Origin: an uncultured Tateyamaria sp.
Lineage (GTDB): Bacteria; Pseudomonadota; Alphaproteobacteria; Rhodobacterales; Rhodobacteraceae
Assembly (NCBI RefSeq): GCF_947503385.1
Contig: NZ_CANNDO010000003.1
Span: 496,001 to 560,000 of the forward strand
DNA: 64,000 bases
Direction: 5' to 3'
The notes under the pieces are model-generated. The model was given only the letters and a program-made list of their open reading frames with translations. It had not been told where the DNA came from and made no database searches. Position 1 is the stretch's first letter; each line of letters opens with the position of its first letter. Below are positions 60,342 to 64,000 of this stretch, one piece after another. The translations under genes and the position numbers were made by a program.

Positions 60342-61307
60342 AAAATCCCGCAGGCAACCAAAAATTGCGGAAGGTTCAAATGTGAAGACCGCAAATGCCC
60401 CCGTAGCAAAGCAGACAGCAAAAGATGGCTGTCTTGAGTGTATAATTCAAAAATCGAAAACGATACCGGATCCCATTGTAATGGCGGCGTTTGCGGCAAA
60501 TGTTGCATCACGCGCTGCAGGTAAAGAACTGCGGTAACACCACATCAGGTGTTTCGAACGCCCCATCTCGACCACACCCAGCCAGTTAAATCTCGACCCC
60601 ATGAACACAGCCTTGTTCGTCACACGCTCTGGAACTACGAACTGTCGGACGGTTCGCAACAGCGCTTCACATCATTGATCCGTCTTCGAAAAAAACATCG
60701 TCGCCACTGCCGCCGATTGCACGATGCGTTGGGAGCCAAGCACGCAACCAATGAGCGGTGGCTTGTCACTCTCAAGTCTTCCTTCGCCCGACGCGCAGAT
60801 CGGAACAGCACCCCGCCCTCCCCGTTTGCGGGCGTCCCTTTCACTGAAAAATCGCACGCCATCTGCCGCGTCCCAATGATCACGATACGCTCAAACCGGT
60901 GCTGTAGGCTGATGACATGCCCAACCCAGCCTGTGCATGTTGGGGTGCAAACGGCATAATTGTGTTTGCGGCAAACCGCGTCCCAATCCTGATCTTCGAT
61001 GTCCTGACTGCGACCAGTTTGCGTATTAGCCGGTGATAAATTCAAGGGTTCAGAATTTTTTCCCAGATGACAGCCAGATCCTAATGCACGGCAAGGGCAG
61101 CAAAGAGGAAGCTGTGTACGGTCCACACAAGAAACGACAGGATGAGTTCCCGCACGACAGTCACATACGATACGGAGACGGCGGCCTCTCATCGGCGTTT
61201 TTCTGACCACAAACGGCCGTCGGTTTCGCTTGGCGACTATTCCAAAATGATTGCGTGCACGACGCAATTGCACCGGTTTCGGCACCTTGCCGCGACACAC
61301 CTGAATT
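60342..61307. other. Gene-poor stretch
   Basis: About 970 bp without a convincing gene. Open frames on both strands are Arg/Cys-rich or lack ribosome sites and family resemblance. Two short minus-strand stretches (60672-60857 and 60447-60659) look somewhat protein-like and could be decayed gene pieces. A hairpin near the left end is listed separately. Confidence 0.5.
60413..60434 (+). terminator. Hairpin downstream of the GntR gene
   Basis: AGACAGC (60413-60419) pairs perfectly with GCTGTCT (60428-60434) around an 8-base loop, 71 bases after the GntR stop. Only two T follow the stem, so termination would be weak or need Rho. Confidence 0.3.
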
Positions 61308-61883
61308 CTACGATGTAAGAGCCTCAAGGATTGCCCGCGATTGCCGGCACTCAGCAAGACCCGGACGCGTGACGAAATAGATTGGCGCGGTGTCGCCGCT
61401 TAGACAAACTTTTTGCTCTACCAAGTTCCCATGCCGGGTTGCCTCAGCCAAAATCAACGCATCAACTTCGTTACTCCAAATGAGTTCAACATCACGGGTC
61501 GCCCGTATCTCTCGAACATACGGCTTCAATTCGTTCGTATGCCGAGGCCATCCTTTCGGGAGTTTGTCGACGACGACCGGGTCGAGACCGATGCTGAGTT
61601 TACGCCCGTTGAGCGCGGGTGCGATCGCTTCTGTTGCATCCGTAAGCACATCGAAGGCGCGCGAAATCTCGGGGAGGTAAGCGGTGCCCTCCTGCGTTAA
61701 CAACAACCCTTGAGGCAGGCGTCGGAACAGCGCGATGCCAAGCGACATCTCCAACCGCTTGACCTGTTGGCTGACGGCCCCAGCTGTCACGCCAAGCTCT
61801 GCGGCAGCCGCTTTGAAACTCAGATGCCGCGCCGCAGCCTCAAACGCTTTGAGCCCATTCAGAGACGGAAATCGATAAGTCAT
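61308..61883 (-). CDS. Shortened LysR-family regulator (GcvA-like)
   Basis: The ATG at 61883 gives only 191 residues, against about 300 for normal LysR proteins. The N-terminal winged helix is intact (AARHLSFKAAAAELGVTAGA; VSQQVKRLEMSLGIALFRR; LLLTQEGTAYLPEI). The effector half starts normally (RKLSIGLDPVVVDKLPKGW) but runs from the first lobe (NEVDALILAEATRHG) straight to the usual C-terminal strand (PIYFVTRPGLAECRQS), so the second lobe of about 100 residues is missing. It may still bind DNA but not its old ligand. It is divergent from the RidA-like gene, with a T-N11-A site between. Confidence 0.78.
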   Translation of the reverse strand: MTYRFPSLNGLKAFEAAARHLSFKAAAAELGVTAGAVSQQVKRLEMSLGIALFRRLPQGLLLTQEGTAYLPEISRAFDVLTDATEAIAPALNGRKLSIGLDPVVVDKLPKGWPRHTNELKPYVREIRATRDVELIWSNEVDALILAEATRHGNLVEQKVCLSGDTAPIYFVTRPGLAECRQSRAILEALTS

Positions 61884-61925
61884 CAGCCCTCCTGACGTAT
61901 GTCTTAGCATGGGCATCTCGTGGAA

Positions 61926-61948
61926 GAGACTGAGATTTTCTGAGTCTC
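61926..61948. promoter_or_regulatory. LysR-type box between the LysR and RidA-like genes
   Basis: GAGACT (61926-61931) and AGTCTC (61943-61948) are perfect 6-base arms separated by 11 bases, so the inner bases form T-N11-A, the standard LysR-type recognition pattern. It lies 43 bases from the LysR start and 75 from the RidA-like start, as expected for a shared regulatory site. Confidence 0.55.
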
Positions 61949-62022
61949 GCGCTCAATTTCTCTCGTTTGCATGATGCTGAGGCGTCGGTCCAAATCCTCT
62001 CGAACGACAAGCCGAGGACCAT

Positions 62023-62445
62023 ATGACAATACGATACAATCCCCCAAGCGGATGGCCACAACTTGGTCGTCCCTTTCACCATGGCGTGGTCGAACCGAAA
62101 GGCCATGTGCTGCACATGACAGGGCAAGTTGCCTGGGATAAAAACGCCAATGTGATTGGCAAAGGCGATTGCGAAGCGCAAGCGCGCCAATGCTTTGACA
62201 ATGTGGAGCGTATCCTGAACGCAGTGGGCGGGCGCTTGGAGGACATCGTTTCCTTGACCGTCTTCTACCTCGATCCGGCAGACATGCCTGCAATCCAGAA
62301 GGTCAGGGCGGAACGTTTGCAATTGGAACATGGCCCAGTCAGCATTCTAATTCAGGCCGCAGGCCTGATTACACCGGACCTTCTGGTGGAGGTCGCGCCG
62401 ATCGCTGTGATCTCCGACCATCGCTTTCACGAACCAAAGTCCTGA
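62023..62445 (+). CDS. RidA-family protein lacking the usual catalytic arginine
   Basis: The 140-residue product follows the RidA/YjgF plan: GHVLHMTGQVAWDKNANVIG near residue 27, then QARQCFDNVERILNAVGGRL, DIVSLTVFYL and a C-terminal LLVEVAPIAV. In the classic enamine deaminases an Arg lies in the strand before the last (P-x-R-S-x-V-E-V); here that strand reads VSILIQAAGL with no Arg. It is therefore probably a Rid subgroup with another role, such as a chorismatase-like or degradation-pathway function. It forms an operon with the VOC gene 12 bp downstream. Confidence 0.83.
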   Translation: MTIRYNPPSGWPQLGRPFHHGVVEPKGHVLHMTGQVAWDKNANVIGKGDCEAQARQCFDNVERILNAVGGRLEDIVSLTVFYLDPADMPAIQKVRAERLQLEHGPVSILIQAAGLITPDLLVEVAPIAVISDHRFHEPKS

Positions 62446-62457
62446 GGATCGTTCGAC

Positions 62458-62907
62458 ATGAACAAACATGAGGGCTTCAAAGCCATCCGCAGCTTGGACT
62501 ACGTGATCCTGCTTTGTGATGATCTCGCAGGCATGAAAGCATTTTACGAGCGGTTGTTCTCGTTTCAAATTGAGGAAGACTTCCCAGAGCGGATGACCTT
62601 CTTTCGAGTTGGGACTTTGTTTCTGGGGTTGCGACGGCGCGGCCGCGCCTATGACGGACCAAATGTGCCTTTGGCATCCGCATCGATACAGATCAGCTTT
62701 CGCGTGCCGCCTGCGGATGTCGATTTGGCTTATGACAGGCTTGTCGAACTTGGTCAGGAGGTTATCGAACCGCCGACAAACCAAGACTGGACCCACAGGA
62801 CGTTGTTCTTCCGGGATCCGGAAAACAACATCATCGAAGTGTTTGCCGACATTCATCCGCGCGAGACGCTGGCCGAACCGTCCGGAGCACATTTAATGGT
62901 CGACTGA
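62458..62907 (+). CDS. VOC-family (glyoxalase/dioxygenase fold) protein
   Basis: The 149-residue protein has two beta-alpha-beta-beta-beta units of the vicinal oxygen chelate fold: SLDYVILLCDDLAGMKAFYE near residue 12 and LFFRDPENNIIEVFADIHP near 117, with the metal-binding Glu in NNIIEVF. The first-unit ligand position reads Tyr (LDYVIL) rather than the common His, so metal binding may differ. Functions in this family range from glyoxalase to ring-cleaving dioxygenase and antibiotic resistance. It is co-transcribed with the RidA-like gene, so both may act on one reactive intermediate. Confidence 0.8.
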   Translation: MNKHEGFKAIRSLDYVILLCDDLAGMKAFYERLFSFQIEEDFPERMTFFRVGTLFLGLRRRGRAYDGPNVPLASASIQISFRVPPADVDLAYDRLVELGQEVIEPPTNQDWTHRTLFFRDPENNIIEVFADIHPRETLAEPSGAHLMVD

Positions 62908-62975
62908 CGCGTCTTTGGTCGCAGAGTCCGTGCGTTCATTTCCACAAATAGAAACGGGTCTGATCAGAGGCAGAG

Positions 62976-63175
62976 TTAAAGGATGCGATCGACCTCTTCG
63001 CCTGTAAATCCAAACTGCTTCATCATGCGTCGATGCTCAGTTCTACCGATGGATGTAGCAAAGACATGATCGGTCCTGTCTTTGCGTTCGGTCGCCGCGC
63101 GGTCATAGTGAGGTGCCTCTAGATCTGTAGATGCGTTTGCCCTTAACTTTGAGGCGAGGACGCCGACATGGGGAC
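62976..63175 (-). pseudogene. Possible 3' remnant of an unknown gene
   Basis: On the minus strand a frame open from 63227 to a TAA at 62976-62978 has protein-like composition near its end (HVFATSIGRTEHRR, then KQFGFTGEEVDRIL) but no start codon before the late MM pair. Its upstream part runs into the IS3 remnant, so it may be the tail of a gene cut by that insertion. I recognise no family. Its right boundary is approximate. Confidence 0.3.
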
Positions 63176-63527
63176 AAGCAATTGCATCGACGGGTTGAAG
63201 CGGGACGCGGTCACGGTTCGGGAGGTTTCAAAGCGTTTGGGCGTGAGCACGTAGTCTTGGTACAAGTGGATGAAGCTGTTCGGGGATGCCGCGCCAAAGA
63301 ATCCGAGCGTTGACCACGAGGCCGAGAACCGACGCTTGAAGCGGGAGCTGGCGCGCGTGACCGAGGAGTTCGATATTCGAAACAAGGCAAGGGACGATGC
63401 CAGGCGCGATGTGTTCGACTGCATCGGGATGTTCTACAATCCAATAGGCAAACACACCAACAACGGCTTGCAGTCGCCCGTTGCCTTCGAAATCAGACAG
63501 CTCAATCTGAACATGGCAGGTGTCTAG
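63168..63527 (+). pseudogene. IS3-family transposase remnant, deleted and interrupted
   Basis: From an ATG at 63168 the frame reads an OrfA-like N-terminus (DGLKRDAVTVREVSKRLGVS), meets an in-frame TAG at 63252-63254, then continues as WYKWMKLFG and ENRRLKRELARVTEE. It then jumps directly to the end of OrfB (DVFDCIGMFYNPIGKHTNNG, then QLNLNMAGV). The large middle section with the catalytic DDE core is missing. The stop at 63525-63527 lies where the terminal repeat of such elements begins. It is a dead remnant. Confidence 0.8.
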
Positions 63528-63648
63528 GAAACTACGGACACCTCAAATCGCCACGGATGGAAACACTCGATGTCTGCTAGCTCACGGTGCGGAATGAAGT
63601 TGGCTATCGTTGCTGCCGCACCCAAATCCGCTTCGGCGCCGGTATCGT

Positions 63649-64000
63649 TCAGGGCCGTTGAAAATTGCGGCGTGCGTCATCTACCGCTGCGCGCATGGTG
63701 CAGTTTTCGCTATGGTCGTTGATCAATCCCATTGCCTGCATGAACGCAAAAATTGTCGTCGGTCCAAGAAACTTCCAACCCCTCCTCTTCAGTTCGCGCG
63801 CCAATGCAATGGAAGTCGTGCTGGTGGATTGTGTTTGTGGTGGACCAAGTTCAGCCAGCTTAGGTTCGAACCTCCAGAAAAAGGCTGCAAGCGATCCGTC
63901 TTCATCAATCATTTCCAGTGCGCGCGCCGCGTTGTTGACGACAGCGGCGATTTTTCCCCGATGGCGCACGATGTTTTCGTCATTCAACAGCCGGTCCATG
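63649..64000 (-). CDS. tag: DNA-3-methyladenine glycosylase I, C-terminal part
   Basis: Only the last 117 residues are in the window; the gene continues past the right edge (the Met at 63999 is internal). ENIVRHRGKIAAVVNNARA-like sequence (VRHRGKIAAVVNNAARAL), FFWRF, and the block ELKRRGWKFLGPTTIFAFMQ identify Tag. The end holds NDHSENC, whose His and Cys match the zinc-binding His and Cys (spaced by three residues) of E. coli Tag. The enzyme removes 3-methyladenine from alkylated DNA in the cytoplasm. Confidence 0.9.
   Translation of the reverse strand, partial: MDRLLNDENIVRHRGKIAAVVNNAARALEMIDEDGSLAAFFWRFEPKLAELGPPQTQSTSTTSIALARELKRRGWKFLGPTTIFAFMQAMGLINDHSENCTMRAAVDDARRNFQRP

Noticed and set aside
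61084-61206. 40-residue charged open frame
   Set aside because: No ribosome site and no recognisable motif; too short to support.
60635-61357. 240-residue open frame on the minus strand
   Set aside because: Rich in Cys and Arg, overlaps the LysR end, no ribosome site and no family resemblance; looks like chance.

Overview
The window (about 60% G+C, short intergenic gaps, many 1-11 bp gene overlaps) looks like a chromosome segment of a marine-type alphaproteobacterium, most likely Rhodobacterales. This rests on gene content: three binding-protein transport loci of ABC or TRAP type, an Mrp antiporter with fused A and B subunits, GntR/FCD regulators and an IS5-type element with a programmed frameshift. 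No rRNA, tRNA, CRISPR array or replication origin was seen.

Layout: 1-1639 end of an unrecognised gene plus an MFS carrier. 1858-6284 a six-gene operon pairing a MacB/LolD-type ABC transporter with a DUF4198 protein and a ZnuA-like protein lacking usual ligands. 6382-11961 a CadC-type regulator divergent from a homocysteine methyltransferase, then a secreted barrel-like protein, a GNAT enzyme and a di-haem peroxidase. 12072-12954 an apparently complete IS5/IS427-type element. 13189-19983 a three-gene phosphorelay: a kinase with seven GAF domains, an HPt protein and a response regulator with a nucleotide cyclase domain. 20296-36776 six tightly packed large genes of no known function, the strongest candidate for an undescribed system. 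37176-41966 a branched-chain-amino-acid-type (HAAT) ABC importer behind a free-standing Lrp sensing domain. 42202-45538 a SsuABC/TauABC-type importer with a GntR regulator. 45964-51932 a complete Mrp Na+/H+ antiporter. 52043-60341 a TRAP transporter, GlcG-like protein, class V aminotransferase, FAD/Fe-S 2-hydroxyacid dehydrogenase and GntR regulator. 61308-62907 a shortened LysR regulator divergent from RidA-like and VOC genes. 62976-63527 gene and IS3 debris. 63649-64000 the end of the tag DNA glycosylase gene.

The six-gene cluster encodes proteins of about 984, 537, 1167, 923, 1439 and 437 residues with no visible signal peptides. The 537-residue protein has an arrangement (E220, D251, Q274-C-K276) like Mrr-type PD-(D/E)XK nucleases. 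The first protein has an acidic linker and a hydrophobic segment reminiscent of pre-toxin regions, and the third resembles DUF6603 proteins. The other three carry motifs I remember from uncharacterised conserved proteins in other phyla. A toxin or effector-assembly role is possible but unproven.

Several regulatory sites are legible directly: three TTCTCAG-like repeats at an exact 11-bp period beside the CadC-type gene, an 8+3+8 palindrome at the GntR start, a T-N11-A inverted repeat beside the LysR gene, and strong hairpins just after all three binding-protein genes that precede transporter subunit genes.
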